Shown in pieces: positions 36,753 through 45,852 of a stretch of DNA of 64,000 nt. Source of the stretch: Halalkalibacter alkalisediminis (lineage in GTDB: Bacteria; Bacillota; Bacilli; Bacillales; Bacillaceae_D); NCBI RefSeq assembly GCF_028610705.1, contig NZ_JAQQWT010000014.1, positions 35,199-99,198 of the forward strand, written 5' to 3'. The stretch's first letter is position 1. Every line of letters starts with the position of its first letter. Under the pieces are notes generated by a model, which saw only the letters and a program-made list of their open reading frames with translations, did not search any database and had not been told where the DNA came from. Position numbers and translations under genes: made by a program.

Positions 36753-37161
36753 CTATTCTCCTTGCTTCATTATTATAATTAGATTCACTTGCGCTCTCAG
36801 CACTTGACATAAAAGGATTAGCTGGCATTTTCCCTCTGTTCGCACCACGTTTATTCCTTCGTGGCTTAGTACCATATTCAACTAAATGTCTATGTGCTCC
36901 CCTTGGTTTTCTTGGAACAACTGTAGAGGATAGCCCATTATCAAAATATTTAGGACGAATAGAAGCTTTTAAATCTCCATTTCTTCCTTTTGACTTTGGA
37001 ACCTTAGAAACAGGTGCATTTGCTTTACCTGTTTTTGATACAGTTTGAGAGGTGGTCTTTACTAATCCAGTGAAGTCTCTTTTTAACTCCATATCAAAAA
37101 TACCAATATTTCTAACAGTTTCAGCTTGACCTTCAACTACAACAGTAATATTTCTAGCCAT
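36730..37161 (-). CDS. HK97 gp10-like head-tail protein
   Basis: The 143-aa basic protein has the gp10 features SKTGKANAPVSKVPKSKGRNGDLKAS, HRHLVEYGTKPR and PANPFMSSA. It acts at the head-tail interface and sits between the head-closure and tail-terminator genes, as expected. Confidence 0.85.
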   Translation of the reverse strand: MARNITVVVEGQAETVRNIGIFDMELKRDFTGLVKTTSQTVSKTGKANAPVSKVPKSKGRNGDLKASIRPKYFDNGLSSTVVPRKPRGAHRHLVEYGTKPRRNKRGANRGKMPANPFMSSAESASESNYNNEARRIVDRDKTI

Positions 37162-37165
37162 ACAA

Positions 37166-37492
37166 TCACACTCGCTCTAAACAATACAATTCGAGAAATT
37201 TATTAGCTTCATCACGATTAAAGATATATTCAATATCAAACTTTCTCTCATTATAGAAAACTACTTGCGAACGTTTGATACCTTTTCTATATCGAATGGT
37301 TATCTTATGTGACACTTCTGCTTCCATTTGTTGCGCTTGCCAAAATTCACGACCTGTTAGTGTATTAATGCTTGCCCATGTATCGGCAATAGGTAAAGGC
37401 TGTGTCGTTTGACCTCCACCAATATCCTTAATCTTCTTTTCTTCTTTAATAGAGATACGTCTATTTAACTTGCCACTATTCATCGTCATCAT
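37166..37492 (-). CDS. Head-tail adaptor (head closure) protein
   Basis: This 108-aa protein has the Phage_H_T_join pattern: GKLNRRISIKEEKK, DTWASINTLTGREFWQAQQ, HKITIRYRKGIK and RKFDIEYIFN. It overlaps the upstream connector gene by 17 bases. The first of two nearby ATGs is used. Confidence 0.88.
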   Translation of the reverse strand: MMTMNSGKLNRRISIKEEKKIKDIGGGQTTQPLPIADTWASINTLTGREFWQAQQMEAEVSHKITIRYRKGIKRSQVVFYNERKFDIEYIFNRDEANKFLELYCLERV

Positions 37493-37766
37493 AACAATAT
37501 TCTAATTGTCGTAAGATAGACTCTATTGATTTAGGCATTTGATAAATGTATTTATCAGCAACTATATTTCTATTCTCGTAAAAATGATTAACTAACAAAG
37601 CCACAGCCAACTTTTCAAGTTCTTTTTCATAAATAATCGTATACCCTGTTGCATTAAAAATATATTCTTCAGCAGATGAAATTAGGGAAGACAACAAAAA
37701 GTTATCTTCCTCAAAATCTACCCTAGAATATTGTTTCACCAGTGCAAGTACCTCTTCCTCAGTCAA
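37476..37766 (-). CDS. Head-tail connector (HK97 gp6-like)
   Basis: The 96-aa helical protein is of the Phage_connect_1 type: MTEEEVLALVKQYSRVDFEED, LISSAEEYIFNATGY and ALLVNHFYENRN. It starts at TTG with AGGTGA six bases upstream. It forms the ring beneath the portal. Confidence 0.85.
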   Translation of the reverse strand: MTEEEVLALVKQYSRVDFEEDNFLLSSLISSAEEYIFNATGYTIIYEKELEKLAVALLVNHFYENRNIVADKYIYQMPKSIESILRQLEYCYDDDE

Positions 37767-37785
37767 GGTTATTCACCTGCTTTCT

Positions 37786-38964
37786 TTAAGCTAATTTACC
37801 CATAAGGATCTTAACTGCTTCTGTATCAACTAAGCGACCATCAAAGCGGAAGATGCCTTTAACCTCTGTCTTATCTTCTCTCCAAGCAGTTCCACCAATC
37901 TTAGATGACTCAACACTCATTTGCTTACGGTCAAACATTGTGTAAAGTAAGTTCAAATCACCAATAACGAATGGCGTGCGAATATCTACACCATCATCAA
38001 CATTTGCTAAGAATTTAGAAGGTACTTTAACAATTTCTTTTCCTAAGAAAGAATATCCTGAAGCTTTCGTTACATCAGGTTGTAAGTAAGGCTTACCTTG
38101 CTTATCTTCAAGACTATCAAGGAAGTCATAACCAGAAGCATTTGTCATAATAACAACACTATCACTATCAATATCTTCTAAATCCACATTCAATGTAGAT
38201 TTAACTTTCTTGATTACTGAATGAGGTGTTCCCGTGAAGTCAACGGCTTCTTTTGCTCCATCTAGTTCTGCAACATTCATGATACCTTGTGAAGACTTAA
38301 CTCCAGTACCATTAAAGAATTGATAGTTGTATGTATTCAATTCGTTCTTTGCCATCCATTTAATAATGTAAGCAAGGATATTCTCAGCAGTATCATCAAG
38401 TAACTCGTTTGTAAGTGGAATGAAACCAGCATATTTACGGATAATGTACTCTAACTCATCGAATTCTGGCTCATGTAGTGCTTGGATTGCTGCACCTTCA
38501 TCTGTAGATGCAAAACCAACAGCTTCTGGTTGATTAGCTTCAATTGGACGAGAACCTTTCATAGTGCTTACAGGTTCAACATTGATATAGTTTCGAATAT
38601 CAAATGACTTACGTTGTAATTCAATAATTTGTGTTTGAACGTCCTTAGGAACAGTTACTCCACCTTTTTCTGGTGCACCCTCAGACATAAGGTTTTTAAC
38701 CTCTTCTTCTGTAGCAGTTCCAACAACAGCTTTAGCAAATACTAGTGACATATCCGCTGCTGCTTTCTGTGCTTTCGGCTCATCTGGTACTGCGTTCTTT
38801 GCTTCTTCATAAATGATTGTAGCTAGTTCTAATTCAGAGTTAAGTGCTTTAATCTCTTCAGTTAGAGCCTTTGCTTCCTCAATTTTCTTAGCATTCAACA
38901 ATTCTTTTGCTTCAGCTTTCTTTGCATTAATCTTGTTTAATAGTTCACGTAATTCTTTCGGCAT
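37786..38964 (-). CDS. HK97-fold major capsid protein
   Basis: This 392-aa protein begins with a charged coiled-coil delta domain (about 1-70, KAEAKELLNAKKIEEAKALTEE), then the mature capsid fold with PKDVQTQIIELQRK, the E-loop region, FIPLTNELLDD and a C-terminal GIFRFDGRLVDTEAVKIL. The N-terminal part should be cut by the ClpP-like protease encoded just upstream. AAAGGGGAAATG precedes the ATG. Confidence 0.95.
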   Translation of the reverse strand: MPKELRELLNKINAKKAEAKELLNAKKIEEAKALTEEIKALNSELELATIIYEEAKNAVPDEPKAQKAAADMSLVFAKAVVGTATEEEVKNLMSEGAPEKGGVTVPKDVQTQIIELQRKSFDIRNYINVEPVSTMKGSRPIEANQPEAVGFASTDEGAAIQALHEPEFDELEYIIRKYAGFIPLTNELLDDTAENILAYIIKWMAKNELNTYNYQFFNGTGVKSSQGIMNVAELDGAKEAVDFTGTPHSVIKKVKSTLNVDLEDIDSDSVVIMTNASGYDFLDSLEDKQGKPYLQPDVTKASGYSFLGKEIVKVPSKFLANVDDGVDIRTPFVIGDLNLLYTMFDRKQMSVESSKIGGTAWREDKTEVKGIFRFDGRLVDTEAVKILMGKLA

Positions 38965-39011
38965 TTTTCATTTCCCCTTTAATTTTGTTTTTTGACATAA
39001 AAAAAATAGAC

Positions 39012-39701
39012 CTAGATTAATTCCAGCTCCAATTCCAATGCTTTAATTTTGTTATGTAATTCTTCTTTCTCATCAGCCTTGCTCTTTACTATGTTTTCAG
39101 GTATGTGCTTGTAATCTTTAAATAGATCAGACACACATGCAACAGCCTTATTTTCCTCAGCAACTTCAATATTAAAATATTTAGATGCTTCATTTCCATT
39201 AAGCCATGTCTCGTCTTGTACCATTTGTCTAATTGTTTCAACGTCAACACCTTCTTTGATGTTGTCAGAATAGACATTCATAATACCTTCTTCAATAGCG
39301 TCAAGGTCATCAGCCATTTTACGAAAAGCATTTGCATCTCCTGAAATACCTGACCACGGCTTATGTATCATGAGAAAGGAATTTGACGGAATAACAACTT
39401 TATCACCAGCTAATGCAATGACAGAACTGATACTCGCTGCTAAACCATCAACGTACACCGTTTTATATCCTTGATGTCTTTTAAGCATATTGTAAATGGC
39501 TAACCCTGCAAATACAGAGCCTCCACCACTGTTTACAAAGATATTTAAGTCTTTACCCTTCACTCCATCAAGGAAGTCCCTAATCTGTTCAGGATACTGG
39601 TCTGTATCATCCCATGCACCCATCCAAGATGAAACGATATCTCCATAAAAATAAAGGTCAGCAGACTTTTCAGTTTCATTTTTGATCTTCATCCAATTCA
39701 C
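39012..39701 (-). CDS. ClpP-like prohead protease
   Basis: The 229-aa S14 peptidase has NSGGGSVFAGLAIYN, the nucleophilic Ser in GLAASISSVIALAG, and His in SFLMIHKPWSG. It ends in a Glu/Leu-rich helix. It starts at GTG, overlapping the portal stop as GTGA, with GGAGGTGA in place. It processes the capsid scaffold domain. Confidence 0.92.
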   Translation of the reverse strand: MNWMKIKNETEKSADLYFYGDIVSSWMGAWDDTDQYPEQIRDFLDGVKGKDLNIFVNSGGGSVFAGLAIYNMLKRHQGYKTVYVDGLAASISSVIALAGDKVVIPSNSFLMIHKPWSGISGDANAFRKMADDLDAIEEGIMNVYSDNIKEGVDVETIRQMVQDETWLNGNEASKYFNIEVAEENKAVACVSDLFKDYKHIPENIVKSKADEKEELHNKIKALELELELI

Positions 39702-40939
39702 TCATTATCACCTCCTTCCACAGAATTATCGATTCCATACTGCTTACCAACGTCTTCAACTTTAATGAACGTTCCGTTAACAGTTAAATCATCTCCGTTT
39801 TCATTACGTGGTAAATCAAGCTTCTCACGTGCTTCATTCCTGGTATAGATACCACTATTTACAGCCTTGGTTAACCCTTCCATCTGTTTCTCAAAGTCGG
39901 CACGTAGGATAGCATGAGTATTAAATTTAAACTTGTAACCATTTTTTATTTCATCATTTGTCAAAAGTTTAAATTGAATTTCTTCCTCATAAGATTTTAA
40001 GATTGCAAGCAAAGTATTAACATAAAAGTCACGCTGTTGTGACTCAACATTGGCATAATTACCTTTGTCGTAATCATTAATCATTGACGGTTTAATTCCA
40101 AAGGCTCCAGCTATCTGTAGAGCAGTATACTTACTAATTGGTAAGAATTGAGCATCTGTCATATTGATATTTAATGGTTGTAGTTGAAATCCTACAGGTA
40201 AAGGAACAATCCTTCCTGCATTACTAGTACCTGAAGCAAATCCTTCAATTTTCTCAGCCATTTTACGAGCATTTTTCAAATCACCTGTGTAATAAACAAC
40301 CGCTTTACCCATCAGTCCGTTCTTATAAAAGTTATTCAAATAGCTAGTATTCCTCTGAGCATTTTCCACAGTCAAACGTAGGATATCTTTTATTGCCAAA
40401 CCACTAATACCATCTAAACTCATTGACGTTTTAAAATGTAAGACTTGATCATGTCTAAACTTATACCTTTGACTGGTTTGTTTGTCAGTGTAGATATACC
40501 AAATTGCATGTTCCTTATTAAAAATCCCTGCATCATCCACCCAAATTTCAACTTGATCAGATGGAAGTATCCATAGACTCTTAATCTTTGAACCACTTGT
40601 TGATATATAAACATAACTGTTTCCATGATGATTTCGGTTTAACTCAACTGCCGCCCAGAAAGAACTTGGTGTTATGTAAGGATTCGGTCTATTCTTTAAG
40701 AGATTGTATAGGTCATTACCATGTACTTCTTCTGTGCCATCCTCTGTGTCTTGATACATCTTCAATGGTAGCTTCGCTAAACTCTCAGACAAGAGACGCA
40801 AACTTGTAAAATAACTAACTTCGCTTAGTCTGTTACTTGAAACGGATGAATCAAGTCCCAACATCTTTAAGAGGTCTGGTGAATTCAATTGCACTGCATT
40901 ATTAGGTGAAAAACGATTAAAAAAGTCTCTAATCCCCAA
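39698..40939 (-). CDS. Phage portal protein (HK97 family)
   Basis: The 413-aa protein matches the HK97 portal: YFTSLRLLSESLAKLPLKMY, ELNRNHHGNSYVYI, LHFKTSMSLDGISGLA and PSMINDYDKGNYANVESQQRDF. It forms the DNA gate of the capsid. It starts at TTG with AAAGGGGGTG six bases upstream. Confidence 0.95.
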   Translation of the reverse strand: MGIRDFFNRFSPNNAVQLNSPDLLKMLGLDSSVSSNRLSEVSYFTSLRLLSESLAKLPLKMYQDTEDGTEEVHGNDLYNLLKNRPNPYITPSSFWAAVELNRNHHGNSYVYISTSGSKIKSLWILPSDQVEIWVDDAGIFNKEHAIWYIYTDKQTSQRYKFRHDQVLHFKTSMSLDGISGLAIKDILRLTVENAQRNTSYLNNFYKNGLMGKAVVYYTGDLKNARKMAEKIEGFASGTSNAGRIVPLPVGFQLQPLNINMTDAQFLPISKYTALQIAGAFGIKPSMINDYDKGNYANVESQQRDFYVNTLLAILKSYEEEIQFKLLTNDEIKNGYKFKFNTHAILRADFEKQMEGLTKAVNSGIYTRNEAREKLDLPRNENGDDLTVNGTFIKVEDVGKQYGIDNSVEGGDNE

Positions 40940-40954
40940 TATTTCACCCCCTTT

Positions 40955-42673
40955 CTACCATCCCAATTTATCAAGATAATCATCCGTAACAAATTGAGAC
41001 ATATCTAATTCTTGTTGCATTGCTTGTGTCCACGCATCGATTATTGCATCAACTGGATCAATGCGCTTTGTTTGTAAATCCTTATCAATCTTTATTTCTC
41101 CAAATGAGTTTGACACTGTTTTAGCATTTGTTATTGACCACGTTAGTAATTTATTTCGCTTATCATACTCAACATTTCCAGCTTCCACTTCTAATCTAAA
41201 ATCAACAGTTGCATCATTAAGATTTCTTGCAGATTGAACAATTGACAATGAGTCATAGCCTAACTCTTCAAGGTCATACAAAAAAGCCGAACTATTATGT
41301 GGATCATAACAAATCAGCTCTAAATCAATATCGTATTCTTCTATGATTTTTTTAAGATACGCAATTATATATTTGTAATCTGTTTTAATACCACCTAGAG
41401 TTTCAGTGATTGTCAACAACTCGTCACGAATCCACATGTCATAAGGTGCATGGTCACTTTGTATATGTTCGGCTACTTTATTTTTAGGAATAAAAGAATG
41501 TGAATGGATAAAGTATTTTCTAACATTATCATCATTATAAGGAAACACAAGAGATAAACTTGTTAAATCCCCACCTGAGCTTAAATCTAATCCAGATACA
41601 GCAGTCTTTCCACGCATATCTTCTAATGTCTTATCTGACTCACATTTCTTCCAATGTTCCATATTCATGTATTGATTGTCGGCAAACTGAACCCAAGTGT
41701 TTAAACGTTTGGTCATAAAATCTCTTAGCTCACTGCCTCCCATTTCTTTGGCTGTGTTTGCTATATCCTCCATTCGCTTTACACCTTCAGGAATTTTACA
41801 TGTTAAAGGGTTAGCCTTGATCCAATTGCTCGAATCCCAAATGTCATCATCTTTATCAAGTTCTGCAATATAGACAAATCTTGAGTCATTAGAGTGCACA
41901 CCCTCTAAAATCTTCTTACAGTATTCGTACATTTCATAACAAGGTGAATTCAAATCAAATCCAGCGGTAGTAATAACAGAAATGAGACACTCATTTAAGT
42001 TACCTGTACCACCTTCAAGCAGCTTATACATTTGGTTATCCTTGTGAGCATGAAATTCATCAACAATCCCTAGTAAAGGTCGAAATCCATCAATTGAATT
42101 TGTATCTCTACTCAACGCAGTAATAGTTGAATTAGTAATCAAACAATCAATTTCACTCTTGTACTCTTTGATATTAAACATTTCGTCTAAGTCTTCATCA
42201 GATCGTATAAACTTAATCATTTCATTTAAAACGATCATAGCTTGTTTTTGCTTAGTTGCCGTGCAAAAAATTTGTCCATAATTATAACCATCAAAGTTAC
42301 CGTAGAAAGTACCAAGTACACCATTAAGCATACTCTTCCCCTGTTGCCTTCCAATTTGTATATAGCTAGAACGAAATCTCTTATAGCCTGTTTCTTTATG
42401 TACCCAACCATGTAAAGAGCCAAAAATAAATGCTTGAAAAGGCTCTAATATTAAAGGTTGTTTTTCCTCACCTTCACCGATAATTAAAGTTTCAGCATAA
42501 TCAATGATAACCGATGCTTTTTCCTCATCAAACCTATACATAAAAGGTGCTAATTTAGATTTTTTAATATCATCTAAATGTCTTTGACAAGCTAATTTCA
42601 CAGAGCGACCAGCAACTATTTTCTCTTCAATTACATCAATTGCATATTGTGTTGTTCTGTGCATTGTCATCAC
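40955..42673 (-). CDS. Terminase large subunit
   Basis: This 572-aa terminase has an N-terminal ATPase with the Walker A variant QIGRQQGKSML and Walker B LGIVDEFHAH, then a nuclease domain with SGLDLSSGGDLTSL, CYDPHNS and DAIIDAWTQAM. It packages DNA and cuts at cos. The start overlaps the TerS stop as GTGATG. Confidence 0.95.
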   Translation of the reverse strand: MMTMHRTTQYAIDVIEEKIVAGRSVKLACQRHLDDIKKSKLAPFMYRFDEEKASVIIDYAETLIIGEGEEKQPLILEPFQAFIFGSLHGWVHKETGYKRFRSSYIQIGRQQGKSMLNGVLGTFYGNFDGYNYGQIFCTATKQKQAMIVLNEMIKFIRSDEDLDEMFNIKEYKSEIDCLITNSTITALSRDTNSIDGFRPLLGIVDEFHAHKDNQMYKLLEGGTGNLNECLISVITTAGFDLNSPCYEMYEYCKKILEGVHSNDSRFVYIAELDKDDDIWDSSNWIKANPLTCKIPEGVKRMEDIANTAKEMGGSELRDFMTKRLNTWVQFADNQYMNMEHWKKCESDKTLEDMRGKTAVSGLDLSSGGDLTSLSLVFPYNDDNVRKYFIHSHSFIPKNKVAEHIQSDHAPYDMWIRDELLTITETLGGIKTDYKYIIAYLKKIIEEYDIDLELICYDPHNSSAFLYDLEELGYDSLSIVQSARNLNDATVDFRLEVEAGNVEYDKRNKLLTWSITNAKTVSNSFGEIKIDKDLQTKRIDPVDAIIDAWTQAMQQELDMSQFVTDDYLDKLGW

Positions 42674-43143
42674 TTCGCAAACCTGTCAAACTTATTTTTA
42701 GGTTTATCTTCACCCTTATCTGGGATGACCAATTTTAAGCGAGATGTAATTGTAAATCCTAGATCACTAGCTGCTGAACGACATTCATTAAAGAGTAAAT
42801 TCTTTGTACGTTGCATTGTTGCATATTCCTTAAAATCGTCAGTAGGTTTAACTTTCCTGATTAGCTTAACTAGCTTTATATATTGGTCTCTTGAATCAAT
42901 ATAACGTGCTAAATTATCAATATCTAAGTTGCTGAATATCTCCAATCTAACTAACTCGGTAGCTAAATTATCAAATTCTTTTTTCTGAGTAGCTGTTAAA
43001 TAACTTGGTGAAGAAATATTATCTGTAAAGCCTCTGACAGCCTCTTCTTGCTCTTGACGCTTCATAATTTCTTCCTTTGTTAAATGATGAGATTTACCTT
43101 TTCCTTGAATAACGGACAACGGCTGCTTGTTTCTTCCTGACAT
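42670..43143 (-). CDS. Terminase small subunit (P27 family)
   Basis: The 157-aa protein is of the P27 type: YLTATQKKEFDNLATELVRLEI, LARYIDSRDQYIKLVKLI and ECRSAASDLGFTITSR. It recognises the packaging site. AAAGGAGGTG precedes the ATG. Upstream lies a roughly 100-bp gap that could hold cos. Confidence 0.9.
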   Translation of the reverse strand: MSGRNKQPLSVIQGKGKSHHLTKEEIMKRQEQEEAVRGFTDNISSPSYLTATQKKEFDNLATELVRLEIFSNLDIDNLARYIDSRDQYIKLVKLIRKVKPTDDFKEYATMQRTKNLLFNECRSAASDLGFTITSRLKLVIPDKGEDKPKNKFDRFAK

Positions 43144-43246
43144 CTGATTACACCTCCTTTAAAAGATTCCAAAAACGGATATTTTGCGAGAGAAAGGGGG
43201 GCAGGCGGTTTCATAGAATTGTGTCAAAAGTTCACACAACTCCCCC
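43144..43246. other. Candidate cos region between HNH and TerS
   Basis: This short noncoding gap has a G-rich run (GGGGGGCAGGCGG near 43195-43207) and an opposing C-rich run (CTCCCCCCTACG near 43240), with purine-rich repeats around. In many HK97-like cos phages the cohesive-end site lies exactly between an HNH gene and terS. The cut position itself cannot be read. Confidence 0.45.
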
Positions 43247-43690
43247 CTACGTTTCCTTTCTCTCTACAATTCTCTGTAATTCCGTTTCCATTACTTTTCT
43301 GTTTCCATTCTCGTATTCTCTGTGTACATACTGGTGACACACTGCACACAAACTAATCAAGTTACTTCTCATTAATCCTAGCTTCGGATAGTCTCTTAGT
43401 TCCTTGATATGATGTACAAGGTTCATAGTCTTTATCTTCTTCTTACTCAAACACAACTGACAGAGATGATTGTCTCTGCTTTCTACATCTCTTCTTACAA
43501 TCTTCCATGACTTACTATTGTAGAATGCTTGTGTATCCTTATCTCTCTTCACTTTGTCATAAGCCTTATGTCTATCCTTCTTTTTATCCTCATGCTTACT
43601 CTGACAATCATCACACCTACTCAATGCGATAGATATCTTTCTACCACAGCCACATAGCTTCAACATTGCCATTACTTCTTGCTTTTCCAT
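43247..43690 (-). CDS. HNH endonuclease
   Basis: The 147-aa protein has zinc-binding CxC and CxxC motifs at the N-terminus (CGCGRKI, CDDCQ) and an HNH domain: NHLCQLC, NLVHHIKELRDYP, NLISLCAVCHQYVH. Such enzymes stimulate cos cleavage by terminase in related phages. The start at 43690 overlaps an upstream small membrane-protein gene. Confidence 0.9.
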   Translation of the reverse strand: MEKQEVMAMLKLCGCGRKISIALSRCDDCQSKHEDKKKDRHKAYDKVKRDKDTQAFYNSKSWKIVRRDVESRDNHLCQLCLSKKKIKTMNLVHHIKELRDYPKLGLMRSNLISLCAVCHQYVHREYENGNRKVMETELQRIVERKET

Positions 43691-43760
43691 TCTGTATAAC
43701 TAAGAAAAACAGGATAGGAATTGTCACAAGCAACGTAAGAATTGCACCAAGAATAATCAT
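43641..43760 (-). CDS. Small membrane peptide, 39 aa
   Basis: The peptide has one membrane helix (MIILGAILTLLVTIPILFF) and a short tail. Its ATG overlaps the stop of the preceding gene as TAATG, so it is translationally coupled. It overlaps the HNH start by 50 bases. The function is unknown. Confidence 0.55.
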   Translation of the reverse strand: MIILGAILTLLVTIPILFFLVIQNGKARSNGNVEAMWLW

Positions 43761-44023
43761 TAGAATTTACCAAACTCTTCATCCATGTTCTGAGTAATTC
43801 GCTTAAATGCTTTAAGCTTCAACATTGCAATTACCAATAAGAAGGCATAGAAAAACAACCCTATCCCAGTAGGAATAAGATAATTAATACTCACACCAAA
43901 TAAACTAATTAACCAAGCAACTCCACACGGAACAGCAATAAACAAGCACATGCTCATAAGCATTGAAACAACGGTCAATATCTTCTCGGCTACAGTTTTG
44001 CTACCGAATATTTGATTGTACAT
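43760..44023 (-). CDS. Two/three-TM membrane protein
   Basis: This 87-aa protein has hydrophobic segments CLFIAVPCGVAWLISLFGV and GIGLFFYAFLLVIAM and a polar C-terminus. TTTAGGAGG precedes the ATG. It is part of a small-gene cluster ahead of the packaging genes; the role is unknown. Confidence 0.6.
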   Translation of the reverse strand: MYNQIFGSKTVAEKILTVVSMLMSMCLFIAVPCGVAWLISLFGVSINYLIPTGIGLFFYAFLLVIAMLKLKAFKRITQNMDEEFGKF

Positions 44024-44025
44024 TA

Positions 44026-44379
44026 CTAACCTCCTAAAGTATCAATTCCAAATTGCTCACGAATCTTATTCATCTTCATCAATAAAGCTTCTTTCTTACT
44101 TTGAATGGTCTTATCTGTTTGCTTAGCTTTACTTATTTCATCATCCTCTACTTGTCTACGTCTCTTTGTTAATAGATTCTCAATTGTTTCAATACGTCCA
44201 TTAATGCTATTGCTTTCAATTTGAGCAATATATTGAGTACCACAACGAGGGCAAATAAAAAAGCATTTATAACAGACTTCACCGTTATAAACACCTAATT
44301 TTTCTCGTTTAATATCATCGGATGTTAGAATAAACTTCTCACCACAGTTAGAGTGATCACAAACTAATTCATAACTCAC
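44026..44379 (-). CDS. Zinc-ribbon-like protein of unknown function
   Basis: The 117-aa protein has Cys pairs (CDHSNC, CYKC, CPRC) in the first 50 residues, then a charged helix (IETIENLLTKRRRQVEDDE). It starts at GTG, overlapping the stop of the preceding small gene as GTGA. It may bind nucleic acid; the family is unknown. Confidence 0.62.
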   Translation of the reverse strand: MSYELVCDHSNCGEKFILTSDDIKREKLGVYNGEVCYKCFFICPRCGTQYIAQIESNSINGRIETIENLLTKRRRQVEDDEISKAKQTDKTIQSKKEALLMKMNKIREQFGIDTLGG

Positions 44380-44510
44380 TTCAATCTCTCCAACATCTTA
44401 TCCAAATTAGCATTCATCTCATGCAACACTGCAATATGCTCATGATTCTTAGCTATCATCTTATCGAACATCTCTATGTATTGATCATACCTTTCATCAG
44501 TAATCATCAT
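44376..44510 (-). CDS. Small coiled-coil protein, 44 aa
   Basis: MMITDERYDQYIEMFDKM is followed by a heptad-like run to LDKMLERLK. GAGGAGG precedes two adjacent ATGs. It is coupled by GTGA to the next gene. The function is unknown. Confidence 0.55.
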   Translation of the reverse strand: MMITDERYDQYIEMFDKMIAKNHEHIAVLHEMNANLDKMLERLK

Positions 44511-44649
44511 TCAGCCTCCTCTTCATCTGATCTTAATTAACTCCTAAATTAAAATTTTTTATCATCTTTTTTCTCTTTACCCCCTTAAAAGGAAATACTC
44601 CTGCGTATAGATAGGTAGACGACCTATAATTTGGAACAGGAGGTTTGTA

Positions 44650-44850
44650 ATGGAAAATAAACAGTTCATTATTACGGACTTAGAAAATAAAATTGAGTCA
44701 ACACGAAACCTAATGATTTTAACCGCTCAACAGAATGGACTTAATCATACTAAAACTATTATACTTAGCCAAAAATTAGATGATTACTTAAACGAATATC
44801 AGCGACTAAGTAGCAATTCTTCCCCTCTTTTGTCACACACTCCATATTGA
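44650..44850 (+). CDS. Spo0E-like aspartyl-phosphate phosphatase
   Basis: The 66-aa protein has the Spo0E-family core: LENKIESTRNLMILTAQQNG, then the signature SQKLDDYLNEYQRL (SQxLD). Family members dephosphorylate Spo0A~P and delay sporulation. AGGAGG lies seven bases from the ATG and TATAAT is at about 44621. It is on the plus strand, against the late genes, so it is suited to expression in the lysogen. Confidence 0.8.
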   Translation: MENKQFIITDLENKIESTRNLMILTAQQNGLNHTKTIILSQKLDDYLNEYQRLSSNSSPLLSHTPY

Positions 44851-44917
44851 GAAACAAAATAAGCGTCACGACATTTGCGCCACGCTACAGACTTATAGAA
44901 TTTCTCAGCAAATGGTT

Positions 44918-45073
44918 TCACTTACATTTCCCCAAAGCTTCAGCATATCTCTTATCTAACCACTCTCGCCTATAATCATCATCTCTCATTAACTCCAATG
45001 TATTATCAACATCCACTCCACGCTGACGGTAATAATCCAGCATCTTATCTAATCTTTTAGTTACACTTTCCAT
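44918..45073 (-). CDS. Small hypothetical protein, 51 aa
   Basis: MESVTKRLDKMLDYYRQRG leads to a charged helix (RDDDYRREWLDKRYAEAL). GGAGGTCGAATA precedes the ATG. The function is unknown. Confidence 0.6.
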   Translation of the reverse strand: MESVTKRLDKMLDYYRQRGVDVDNTLELMRDDDYRREWLDKRYAEALGKCK

Positions 45074-45213
45074 TATTCGACCTCCTAACTTTGAGCATAA
45101 TATCCGTACTGTGCAACAATATTGTAAAACCTCATTTTATTTAGCCCTCAAATTAGAAAAGTACACACTTTTTTTCTAAAATAAAATACGCTAATAAAAA
45201 AGGGAAAATCTAT

Positions 45214-45408
45214 ATGAATAATGAACATGATTATCACATAATTGATACTATTATTACTTTGTTAGACATATTGGTAATTGTTCAGGCTGAGGTCCATCCT
45301 ATTACAGGAATTGTTCTTACTGCTCTTTTAAAAACAGTTACAAAAGATCGTTTAATACGCATTTTATTAATTTTATTGGTAATTGTCTTAGGTGAAGTTT
45401 CAGATTAA
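45214..45408 (+). CDS. Small hydrophobic membrane protein
   Basis: The 64-aa protein has two hydrophobic segments (IITLLDILVIVQAEV, RILLILLVIVLGEV). AAAAAGGG lies about 11 bases upstream. It is followed at once by a strong terminator overlapping the stop codon. The position on the plus strand suggests lysogenic expression; the function is unknown. Confidence 0.5.
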   Translation: MNNEHDYHIIDTIITLLDILVIVQAEVHPITGIVLTALLKTVTKDRLIRILLILLVIVLGEVSD

Positions 45409-45430
45409 AAGCTGAATTCACCTTTTTTAT
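45391..45430 (+). terminator. Intrinsic terminator
   Basis: GGTGAA/TTCACC and an inner TTCAG/CTGAA stem are followed by TTTTTTATTTT. It overlaps the stop of the small membrane protein. Confidence 0.85.
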
Positions 45431-45474
45431 TTTGAACAGACTAATATTTCTGTTGCACAGTTTCTCTCAAATAA

Positions 45475-45510
45475 GAAAGAGCATCCACTCGTTTGAATAG
45501 ATGCTCTCAC
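45475..45510 (-). terminator. Intrinsic terminator
   Basis: GAGCATC pairs with GATGCTC and is followed by TTTCTTATTT on the minus strand, after the gene ending at 45516. Confidence 0.75.
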
Positions 45511-45515
45511 CGTCT

Positions 45516-45743
45516 TTATTCATCTTCAGCCCTAGTCATTGCATTATACTCATCGATACTCAACTCTAACAATTCAGCAGAATAAGCTTCAATCTTTTCT
45601 TCACGAATTTCTTCATAGAAGGAATTGAATTCTTCTTCGTTTAATATTTCTTTTTTAACTAGAAGCTCTTTTAAAGCATCTGTTTCAATCCTATTTTCCA
45701 CAAGCTCCATTCCTAATTTTGCGATAATTTTATTAATATCCAT
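45516..45743 (-). CDS. Small acidic hypothetical protein
   Basis: The 75-aa acidic helical protein (KLGMELVENRIETDALKELL, EEIREEKIEAYSAELLEL) is not recognised. GGGAGATGATTCTA precedes the ATG at 45743. It is flanked by terminators, so it is expressed alone. Confidence 0.58.
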   Translation of the reverse strand: MDINKIIAKLGMELVENRIETDALKELLVKKEILNEEEFNSFYEEIREEKIEAYSAELLELSIDEYNAMTRAEDE

Positions 45744-45852
45744 TAGAATCATCTCCCTTTTTATTCATGTTTCCCCAATTCAAAGAGATAATTCTTAATT
45801 TCGTCCAAAGAAAAAGCCACTCATTAAGAGTGACTATTAAATATTGATTTTG

